A stretch of 12,875 nucleotides of DNA. Origin: Gammaproteobacteria bacterium. GTDB taxonomy: Bacteria > Pseudomonadota > Gammaproteobacteria > Eutrophobiales > Eutrophobiaceae. Below are positions 6,753 through 12,875 of this stretch, in pieces. How positions within the stretch are numbered: the first letter of the stretch is position 1; each line of letters starts with the position of its first letter. The notes under the pieces are model-generated. The model did not search any database, had not been told where the DNA came from, and saw nothing but the letters and a program-made list of their open reading frames with translations. A program made the position numbers and the translations under genes. The stretch lies in assembly GCA_004356415.1 (NCBI GenBank), contig SMWN01000107.1, forward strand, positions 1 to 12,875, given 5' to 3'.

Positions 6753-7853
6753 ATGAAGAATCTTTTCAAACTAGACACGAAAATATTCGACAAATTTACA
6801 TTTGTTGGACAAATGGATATCGAACAAGTTGAGTTGAAGGGATTTTCACGCAGTTTTGCAGAGCTGGAATGATTATTACTGGTTCTCATATTACTTTATA
6901 CAGTCGCCCCTGGGGCTTACATTGAGAACCAATGGATCATCCTGAAATATTCCCTTGGTTTTGCGGGATTCGTGCTTGCATTCCGCTACCTCAATTTCTA
7001 TAGAAAAGAGACACGTTGGAAGCTGGCCATAGAAGTATGGGTCATGATTGCCTACATCACATCCGTACTCTGGTATACAGGCAAAATAGATAGCCCGCTC
7101 TTAAACCTCTACCTGCTGGTTATTATTACCAGTGGAATGACGCTGGGAAAATTAGCAACATTATTGGTACTTGGTTTAATCACTGCCTTATATATTTTTA
7201 TGGGCTTACCGACATTATCCAGGGGTACACTCACGCTGGAACATTTTAGTCATATGATGACAATGTTCTCCCCCTATCTGATCATAGCTTATCTGACCAC
7301 CATGCTTTCTGCAGATTTACAATTCGCGAAGAAGATGTTTAAACATCTATCGGAAACAGATGAAATGACCGGGCTGATGAATCGCAGGTCTTTCAGCGAC
7401 GTCATCACAAGTGAACATAATAAATCAGTTCGATATAATCACGACTATTCTATTCTGATGGTTGATGCTGATGGACTAAAGACGATTAATGATGAACACG
7501 GCCATGAGGCAGGTGATAAATTGATTACATCATTAGCAAAAACAATAGAAAGTTGCATGCGTGAATCAGATTCTCTGGCAAGATATGGTGGGGACGAGTT
7601 TGTTGTTTTCTTGCCTGAAACAAACAAGCAGCAGGCCAAAGATGCCGGAGAAAGAATCAGAAAAGCGGTCGAGAACACTTCTTTTGATATGCACGGGAAT
7701 CTGATCAAGGCTACTGTGAGTATCGGTGTTAGCAGTTATCCTGAAGATGCCGATAATGCCGAAGGTGCACTCATCAAGGCAGATAGAGCACTTTATAAAA
7801 GTAAGCGTGAAGGCCGGAATCAAGTCTGTACTACAGTCGAGTCAGATCAGTAG
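6753..7853 (+). pseudogene. membrane-bound GGDEF diguanylate cyclase gene interrupted by an in-frame TGA
   Basis: The reading frame starts at ATG 6753, four bases after AGGGGGG, and runs to TAG 7851-7853 (366 residues), but codon 40 is TGA (6870-6872). The break falls in FAELE-stop-LLLVLILLYT, at the start of the first membrane segment, where TGG (Trp) to TGA is the simplest explanation. Downstream there are about five or six membrane segments, then a cytoplasmic GGDEF domain with DEMTGLMNRRSF, VDADGLKTINDEHGH, the active-site RYGGDEFVVF and an inhibitory-site RESD exactly five residues before GGDEF. The catalytic core is thus complete. Diguanylate cyclases make the second messenger c-di-GMP. 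Re-initiation at GTG 6972 would give 293 residues without TM1, with only a weak Shine-Dalgarno, so a shortened active protein is possible. It converges on glmM with a 7-bp gap. Confidence 0.8.
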
Positions 7854-7860
7854 GTTAAAA

Positions 7861-9210
7861 CTACACTCGCTCGCCAATGCCAGATCTGACTTCATTAGCC
7901 AGACTTTCGGCAATTGCATTGACCTGAGTTTTAACTTCTCCTTCAACCATCACTCTAAGCAAAGGCTCAGTACCAGAAGGTCTTAACAAGATTCGTCCTT
8001 TGTCTCCCAACTCGGATTCAGCGGTTCTAATGGCATCTTGTAAATTTGTCATCTTTGATAGATCAACATTCTTATCAATCTTCACATTAATCATTGTCTG
8101 AGGATATTTTTCCATACCAGATTTAAGATCGGATAATGTTTTTCCTGAATCAACCATGGCATCCAGCACTTGTAATGCTGAGATGATCCCGTCACCGGTT
8201 GTTGTCATTTCCAGATTAATAATATGACCAGAGGTTTCGCCACCTAATTTCAAATTATTCTTATGCAACATTTCCATCACATAACGATCCCCCACCTGTG
8301 CACGGTGAAAATTCATATCCAGTTTTTTGATGGCCATTTCAAGACCAAGATTACTCATCACCGTCCCAACAATGCCATCCCCCAGCGTCTTGAGCCTGGA
8401 CTGGCTGATGACAAAAAGAATCTCATCACCGTCAACCACTTCACCCTTGTGATCCACCATAATCAAACGGTCACCATCACCATCCAATGCTATGCCGACA
8501 TCAGCCTTTTGCTCAAGTACTTTTTTCTGTAACAGCCCTGGATTTGTCGCACCGCATTCAACATTAATATTGAACCCATCCGGTTCATTGCCGATTGTGA
8601 TGACGTCAGCACCGAGTTCATCGAATACATGAGGTGCGATGTGATAGGTTGCGCCGTGAGCACAATCAACGACAATCCGAATACCTTTAAGATTAAGGTT
8701 GTTGTTCACCCTGAATTTACAGAACTCTATATACCGTCTGGCCGCATCTTCAATACGTCTGGCCTTACCCAAATGTGCTGGATCGGTAACCTTGATTGCT
8801 TTCTCGAGTTCTTTTTCTATCTCCAGTTCAATATGGTCAGGTAGCTTGGTTCCCTCACTTGAAAAAAATTTAATGCCGTTATCATGAAATGAATTATGAG
8901 ATGCGCTGATAACGATGCCTGCCTGGGCCCTCGCATTGCGCGTTAGATAAGCGATACCTGGTGTTGGCATTGGGCCAAGTAAACAAATATCAACACCTGC
9001 TGCTGACAGACCTGCCTCAAGTGCGGACTCAAACATGTATCCTGAAATACGTGTATCCTTGCCGATAAGCACCGGTCCATCGCCATTCTTTGCCAGCACT
9101 TTCCCCGCAGCCCAGCCCAACTTCATGATGAAATCAGGTGTAATGGGTGCTTCGCCTACCTTGCCTCGAATACCATCCGTACCAAAGTATTTTCGTGTGT
9201 TTGTGCTAAT
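7861..9210 (-). CDS. glmM: phosphoglucosamine mutase, probable AUU start
   Basis: Interconverts glucosamine-6-phosphate and glucosamine-1-phosphate for UDP-GlcNAc, and so for peptidoglycan and LPS. Motifs: RKYFGTDGIRGKVGEAPITP at the N-terminus, the catalytic phosphoserine loop ISASHNSFHDNGIKFF (Ser104), the metal loop ALDGDGDRL and the phosphate loop LRPSGTEPLLRV. The reading frame of RKYFGTDGIRG has no ATG, GTG, TTG or CTG between an upstream stop (TAA at 9257-9259) and these residues. ATT at 9208-9210 begins ISTNTRKYFG, aligning with MSNRKYFG of E. coli GlmM, and is preceded by GGGGGCGG at 4 nt. This start gives 449 residues; E. coli has 445. The first ATG, at 9126, would remove 28 residues including TDGIRG. 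folP, commonly between ftsH and glmM, is absent; the family's SASHNP proline is serine here. Confidence 0.93.
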   Translation of the reverse strand: MSTNTRKYFGTDGIRGKVGEAPITPDFIMKLGWAAGKVLAKNGDGPVLIGKDTRISGYMFESALEAGLSAAGVDICLLGPMPTPGIAYLTRNARAQAGIVISASHNSFHDNGIKFFSSEGTKLPDHIELEIEKELEKAIKVTDPAHLGKARRIEDAARRYIEFCKFRVNNNLNLKGIRIVVDCAHGATYHIAPHVFDELGADVITIGNEPDGFNINVECGATNPGLLQKKVLEQKADVGIALDGDGDRLIMVDHKGEVVDGDEILFVISQSRLKTLGDGIVGTVMSNLGLEMAIKKLDMNFHRAQVGDRYVMEMLHKNNLKLGGETSGHIINLEMTTTGDGIISALQVLDAMVDSGKTLSDLKSGMEKYPQTMINVKIDKNVDLSKMTNLQDAIRTAESELGDKGRILLRPSGTEPLLRVMVEGEVKTQVNAIAESLANEVRSGIGERV

Positions 9211-9214
9211 AAAA

Positions 9215-9222
9215 CCGCCCCC
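9215..9222 (-). promoter_or_regulatory. Shine-Dalgarno-like GGGGGCGG before the ATT start of glmM
   Basis: On the minus strand GGGGGCGG is followed by TTTT and then ATT (9210-9208). It is a G-rich, non-perfect ribosome binding site with short spacing, but it is the only purine-rich block near the conserved N-terminus and supports initiation here rather than at ATG 9126. Confidence 0.45.
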
Positions 9223-9250
9223 GCGATCTTGAGAAGATATATTGTGATAC

Positions 9251-9316
9251 GTGAAGCGTTAAGTGTGAAGTGTGAAGTGTTTTAACATTAATTACGCTTC
9301 ACATTTAACATTTCAC
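9251..9316. repeat. 7-bp periodic repeat arranged as an imperfect inverted repeat, ftsH-glmM gap
   Basis: The plus strand from 9251 reads in sevens: GTGAAGC, GTTAAGT, GTGAAGT, GTGAAGT, GTTTTAA. From 9316 backwards the minus strand reads GTGAAAT, GTTAAAT, GTGAAGC. The two arms (9251-9273 and 9294-9316) match at 19 of 23 positions as an inverted repeat with a 20-nt loop. In the ftsH-glmM transcript this would fold into a long hairpin. No T-run follows, so it is not a classic terminator; it may affect mRNA stability or processing. Confidence 0.88.
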
Positions 9317-9321
9317 TGAAA

Positions 9322-11238
9322 TTATGCTGGTTTTGCCGGCGGCTCACCATGAGGAGCACCGTCTTTTTTTACGTCATCTGCCTTTTTTACGTTCGATTGT
9401 CCATCACCATGATCATCATCATCCCAGCCCTCAGGATCTCTTGGCTGTTTACCTGCCATGATGTCACCAATCTGATCAGAATCTATGGTCTCGTACTTCA
9501 TCAGAGCATCAGCCATCATGTGCAACTTATCTATGTTTTTCTTTAGAATTTTTTCCGCCCGCGCGTAGCTCCTGTCGATGAATACCCGGATTTCCTCATC
9601 AATCAAATGAGCCGTCACCTCCGAGACCTCCTTATGCTTCGTTATAGAACGGCCCAGGAATATCTCGCCCTCATCTTCACTATAGGTTAATGGTCCCAGC
9701 TTCTCTGATAAACCCCACTTGGTGACCATGTTTCTGGCAATCTGCGTTGCCCTCTCGATGTCATTACTTGCACCTGTTGTCACATGGTCCTTACCCAAAA
9801 TAAGTTCCTCAGCAATACGGCCACCGAACAGGGAAGAAATAATACTTTCAAGCTGTTCTTTATCCTGGCTATAACTGTCTTTCTCAGGCAAAAACATGGT
9901 TACGCCCAATGCCTTGCCCCTGGGAATAATCGTCACTTTATAAACAGGATCATGCGAAGGCGACAGGAGACCGACAATGGCATGCCCTGCCTCATGGTAT
10001 GCTGTGTTTCTCTTGTCCTCTTCACTCATGACCATGGAGCGTCGTTCTGCACCCATCATGACTTTGTCTTTGGCTTGTTCCAGATCGTCCATTTCAACCA
10101 GCTTTTTATTGGCTCTTGCTGCAAACAGTGCTGCTTCGTTGACAAGATTGGCAAGATCAGCGCCGGAAAACCCCGGTGTGCCACGGGCAATAATGTTAGG
10201 CTTTACATTGTCAGAGGCTGCAATTTTACGTATATGCACTTTCAGAATTTGCTCGCGTCCACGAATGTCCGGTAATGGAACAACCACCTGTCGATCAAAA
10301 CGACCAGGTCTGAGTAAGGCAGGATCAAGTACGTCAGGTCTGTTGGTTGCCGCAATCACAATAACGCCTTCATTACCCTCGAAACCATCCATTTCGACAA
10401 GCAACTGATTTAAAGTCTGTTCACGTTCGTCATGTCCGCCTCCCAGGCCTGCACCACGATGTCGACCAACGGCATCGATTTCGTCAATAAAAATAATACA
10501 AGGCGCTTGTTTCTTTGCTTGTTCGAACATGTCACGTACACGTGAGGCACCTACCCCGACAAACATCTCAACAAAATCTGACCCGGAGATGGTGAAGAAT
10601 GGCACGCTTGCCTCTCCTGCAATCGCCCTGGCCAACAAGGTTTTACCCGTTCCCGGAGCACCCACCATCAAAACACCCGAGGGGATCCTGCCACCAAGCT
10701 TCTGGAACTTGCCGGGATCACGTAAGAATTCAACCAGCTCACTGACCTCTTCTTTGGCTTCTTCTACACCAGCGACATCGTTAAAAGTAATCTTGATCTG
10801 ATCTTCCCCAAGCAAGCGGGCACGACTTTTCCCAAACGATAACGCGCCACGACCGCCGCCGCCCTGCATCTGACGCATAAAATAAAACCAGATACCAAAT
10901 ATCAGAATGAAAGGTAGCCAGGTAATAAATGCATGTGCCCATAAGGAATTGTCCGGAGCTGCACCTTTAATCTCAACATTGTGCTCAAGCAAGGTACCGA
11001 TCAGCGCATCATTACCTGTTTCAGGACTGTATGTCGCAAAGCGCGTATCATCCATGTGAATGCCCTTAATCACGCTTCCCTCAATCTTTACGCTCCTGAC
11101 AGCACCATTCTTTACTTCACTGAGGAAGTGCGAATAGGATATTTCACTGACCACAGGTGTTGCGAAATTCTTGAAAACCATCATCAACACCAGGGTGATG
11201 ATAACCATCATTAATAAAGTTCTTGCTGTTTCGTTCAA
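9322..11238 (-). CDS. ftsH: ATP-dependent zinc metalloprotease FtsH
   Basis: A membrane-anchored AAA+ protease, a hexamer facing the cytoplasm, that degrades misfolded membrane proteins and regulators. The 638-residue protein has TM1 (about 7-23), a periplasmic domain, TM2 (about 105-121), RQMQGGGGRGALSFGKS, Walker A GAPGTGKT (193-200), Walker B CIIFIDEID (about 247-255), the second region of homology AATNRPDVLDPALLRPGRFD, the zinc site HEAGH (415-419) and the conserved GASNDIERAT with the third zinc ligand. The tail is polar and low in complexity (WDDDDHGDG and onward). The start is TTG at 11238, with AGAGG 9-13 nt upstream, and puts TM1 where expected. It follows rlmE by 44 nt, the standard rlmE-ftsH pair. 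Confidence 0.98.
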   Translation of the reverse strand: MNETARTLLMMVIITLVLMMVFKNFATPVVSEISYSHFLSEVKNGAVRSVKIEGSVIKGIHMDDTRFATYSPETGNDALIGTLLEHNVEIKGAAPDNSLWAHAFITWLPFILIFGIWFYFMRQMQGGGGRGALSFGKSRARLLGEDQIKITFNDVAGVEEAKEEVSELVEFLRDPGKFQKLGGRIPSGVLMVGAPGTGKTLLARAIAGEASVPFFTISGSDFVEMFVGVGASRVRDMFEQAKKQAPCIIFIDEIDAVGRHRGAGLGGGHDEREQTLNQLLVEMDGFEGNEGVIVIAATNRPDVLDPALLRPGRFDRQVVVPLPDIRGREQILKVHIRKIAASDNVKPNIIARGTPGFSGADLANLVNEAALFAARANKKLVEMDDLEQAKDKVMMGAERRSMVMSEEDKRNTAYHEAGHAIVGLLSPSHDPVYKVTIIPRGKALGVTMFLPEKDSYSQDKEQLESIISSLFGGRIAEELILGKDHVTTGASNDIERATQIARNMVTKWGLSEKLGPLTYSEDEGEIFLGRSITKHKEVSEVTAHLIDEEIRVFIDRSYARAEKILKKNIDKLHMMADALMKYETIDSDQIGDIMAGKQPRDPEGWDDDDHGDGQSNVKKADDVKKDGAPHGEPPAKPA

Positions 11239-11282
11239 AGTAAAACCTCTTTAAGTAAATCTGCTATCTGGCCCTGTTTTAA

Positions 11283-11903
11283 CTATAACCGAAAGGCACG
11301 TGCCAAAACATAAAATTCACGCGAATCGTCACGAGAAGCCTTCGGTTTTCGGACAATAATTTTTCTAAAATGTTCCTTCAAATCATGGCGATAAATGTCT
11401 GTTCCTTCTCCCTCGAAAAGCTTAACTAACATATCTCCGCCCTGCTTTAACACACTTTTGGCCAAATCAAAGCTCAACTCGGCCAAATGAAGACTACGTG
11501 CCTGATCCGTTGCCCTGATACCTGATAAGTTGGGGGACATATCTGAAATTACAAGGTCCGCTTTGCCATGATTCATCGCTTGCAAGCATTCTTCCACAAC
11601 GGGCTGCTCAGTAAAATCTCCCTTTATAAACAATGTGTTAACTATAGGATCCATCGGTAGAATGTCAATCGCAATCAGTCGCCCGTGATAACCAATTTTT
11701 TCGCTGACGTATTGAGACCAACTCCCTGGTGCAGCACCTAGATCAATCACACTCTGACCTTGCTGGAATAAATGGTCTCTATCATCAATTTCAATGAGTT
11801 TATATACGGCACGCGAACGATAGTGAGATAGTTGGGCCTGCTTAACATAAGGATCCTTCTGTTGACGGGTTAACCAGTGCTTTTTACTGGAATCTTTGGC
11901 CAT
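11283..11903 (-). CDS. rlmE: 23S rRNA (uridine-2'-O)-methyltransferase RlmE
   Basis: Methylates the 2'-O of U2552 in the 23S rRNA A-loop using S-adenosylmethionine, late in 50S assembly; formerly FtsJ/RrmJ. The 206-residue protein has the SAM motif VIDLGAAPGSWSQYV (about 52-66) and the catalytic tetrad Lys35 (AVYKL), Asp121 (VISDMSPN), Lys161 (LVKLFEG) and Glu196 (SREFYV). These sit three residues earlier than K38-D124-K164-E199 of E. coli, so the active site is complete. It follows greA by 20 nt; the divergent yhbY gene found between greA and rlmE in many relatives is absent. Confidence 0.98.
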   Translation of the reverse strand: MAKDSSKKHWLTRQQKDPYVKQAQLSHYRSRAVYKLIEIDDRDHLFQQGQSVIDLGAAPGSWSQYVSEKIGYHGRLIAIDILPMDPIVNTLFIKGDFTEQPVVEECLQAMNHGKADLVISDMSPNLSGIRATDQARSLHLAELSFDLAKSVLKQGGDMLVKLFEGEGTDIYRHDLKEHFRKIIVRKPKASRDDSREFYVLARAFRL

Positions 11904-11923
11904 TTCTGAAGATGCTTAAAAGT

Positions 11924-12400
11924 TTATTCGTAACGAACTTCAAGAATTTCGTATTTAATGATACCACCGGGCGCATTCACTTCCACAACATCACCCACTT
12001 CTTTAGAAATTAATGCCCGGGCCATGGGTGATGTTATTGAGATAAGTGACTTTTCGATATCTGCTTCAATTTCTCCGACAATTTGATAAGTAACTCCCTG
12101 AGCATTTTCCACGTTGACAAGATCAATGGTTGCACCAAAGACAATCTTGTCATTAACCTTAAGTGCCGTGACATCGATAATCTGAGCATTTGCCAGGGTA
12201 CTTTCAATCGCGCCAATTTTACCCTCAAGAAAACTTTGTTGTTCACGCGCAGCATGATATTCAGCATTTTCACTTAAATCACCATGTGCACGTGCCTCTG
12301 CTATTGCAGCAGAGATACGTGGCCTGTCGACCTTTTTAAATTTTTTCAGTTGCTCCCGCAATTCCTGCGCACCTCTTGCTGTGACTGGTGCCTTACTCAT
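11924..12400 (-). CDS. greA: transcription elongation factor GreA
   Basis: Binds in the RNA polymerase secondary channel and stimulates cleavage of backtracked transcripts. The 158-residue length is standard. The N-terminal coiled coil (about 8-75) carries the tip motif ARAHGDLSENAEYHAA with the catalytic Asp41 and Glu44; the C-terminal domain includes SPMARALISKEVGDVVEV and ends in YEILEVRYE. The ATG overlaps the carB stop by four bases (ATGA), so the two are translationally coupled in one transcript. Confidence 0.98.
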   Translation of the reverse strand: MSKAPVTARGAQELREQLKKFKKVDRPRISAAIAEARAHGDLSENAEYHAAREQQSFLEGKIGAIESTLANAQIIDVTALKVNDKIVFGATIDLVNVENAQGVTYQIVGEIEADIEKSLISITSPMARALISKEVGDVVEVNAPGGIIKYEILEVRYE

Positions 12401-12875
12401 GCCTGTTTCCCCATAGAAAGTTCCTCATGCAAGTCCTGCAAGCGATTAACCTGGCTCATATCGCTATGCTTCAAAGCCAGAATCGTCGCCATGGCGCCCG
12501 CTATTGTTGTAGTGTAAAAGACCCTGTGTTGCAAAGCTGTTCGACGTATTGAATAAGAATCTGCAATGGCCTGTTTATCTTCTGTCGTGTTTACGATCAA
12601 ATCTATCTGATCATTTTTCAGCATATCGACAATATGTGGTTGGCCCTCTCGTACCTTGTTCACACCTTGACACTCGAGACCCACCTCCCTAATAGATTTA
12701 GCAGTCCCATGTGTGGCACAAAGACTGAAGCCAAGCTGTGCTAGTTCATTGGCAACAAGGACAGCATCATTTTTATCTTCATTGCGCACACTGATAAAAG
12801 CCAGACCTGACTTGGGAATCACTTCGCCCGCTGCCAGTTGCCCTTTTGCAAAGGCTTCTCCAAAGGTCCTACCCA
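12397..12875 (-). CDS. carB: carbamoyl-phosphate synthase large subunit, C-terminal part
   Basis: The gene continues beyond the right edge; 158 C-terminal residues are visible, from RTFGEAFAKGQLAAGE onward. They cover the end of the second ATP-grasp region and the MGS-like allosteric domain (KSGLAFISVRNEDK, ELAQLGFSLCATHGTAKSI, VNKVREGQPHIVDMLKND, VNTTEDKQAIADSYSIRRTA, FYTTIAGAMATILAL). CarB makes carbamoyl phosphate from bicarbonate, ammonia supplied by CarA, and two ATP, for arginine and pyrimidines; the MGS domain binds effectors such as UMP and ornithine in E. coli. It ends with the greA start overlapping its stop. There is no start codon in the window; GTG at 12822 is internal. Confidence 0.97.
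   Translation of the reverse strand, partial: GRTFGEAFAKGQLAAGEVIPKSGLAFISVRNEDKNDAVLVANELAQLGFSLCATHGTAKSIREVGLECQGVNKVREGQPHIVDMLKNDQIDLIVNTTEDKQAIADSYSIRRTALQHRVFYTTTIAGAMATILALKHSDMSQVNRLQDLHEELSMGKQA

Noticed and set aside
6684..6872. Separate 62-residue plus-strand gene
   Set aside because: It is the first part of the GGDEF reading frame, cut by TGA, plus an upstream extension into the yffB remnant.
6870..6872. TGA as a selenocysteine codon in the GGDEF gene
   Set aside because: No bacterial SECIS-like hairpin is visible just downstream, and the position is the start of a membrane segment where Trp fits.
7830..7885. Bidirectional terminator between the GGDEF gene and glmM
   Set aside because: Only short broken pairings (GTAG/CTAC inside CGAGT/ACTCG) with a large bulge; too weak to call.
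9784..10275. 163-residue plus-strand reading frame opposite ftsH
   Set aside because: It is antisense to highly conserved ftsH codons and its protein resembles no known domain.

Overview
The window looks like a chromosomal segment from a moderately AT-rich gammaproteobacterium. Three neighbourhoods point there: leuB-asd-fimV; a DapC-type succinylase lysine cluster (dapC-dapD-yffB); and carB-greA-rlmE-ftsH-glmM. I cannot name a genus from sequence alone. UGA is used as an ordinary stop, so the code appears standard. There are no tRNA or rRNA genes, phage genes, transposase genes or CRISPR arrays.

Layout. Positions 1-3987 lie on the minus strand: an EamA-type permease, an intrinsic terminator, leuB, asd, a short stand-alone FimV N-domain protein, and the start of a second FimV cut by the window edge. 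A 74-bp divergent region separates these from plus-strand dapC and dapD (4062-6270). Positions 6301-7853 form a decayed stretch. It holds a yffB (ArsC/Spx-like) pseudogene with four separate lesions, then a membrane GGDEF protein gene interrupted by an in-frame TGA. Converging on it from the right, on the minus strand, are carB (3' part), greA, rlmE, ftsH and glmM (12875 down to 7861).

The intact genes cover core metabolism: aspartate semialdehyde and lysine/diaminopimelate synthesis (asd, dapC, dapD), leucine (leuB), glucosamine-1-phosphate for the cell wall (glmM), carbamoyl phosphate (carB), transcript cleavage (greA), 23S rRNA methylation (rlmE) and membrane proteolysis (ftsH).

The most unusual content is not protein coding. 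A 33-bp tandem repeat occurs as three copies that supply the stop codon of dapC and as two copies inserted exactly inside yffB. One copy is identical at both sites. This suggests a mobile or copied short repeat without its own protein. Second, glmM has no ATG, GTG, TTG or CTG that keeps its conserved N-terminus, and the alignment with the family points to an AUU start. Third, a 7-bp periodic repeat folded as an inverted repeat occupies the ftsH-glmM gap, where many relatives carry folP.
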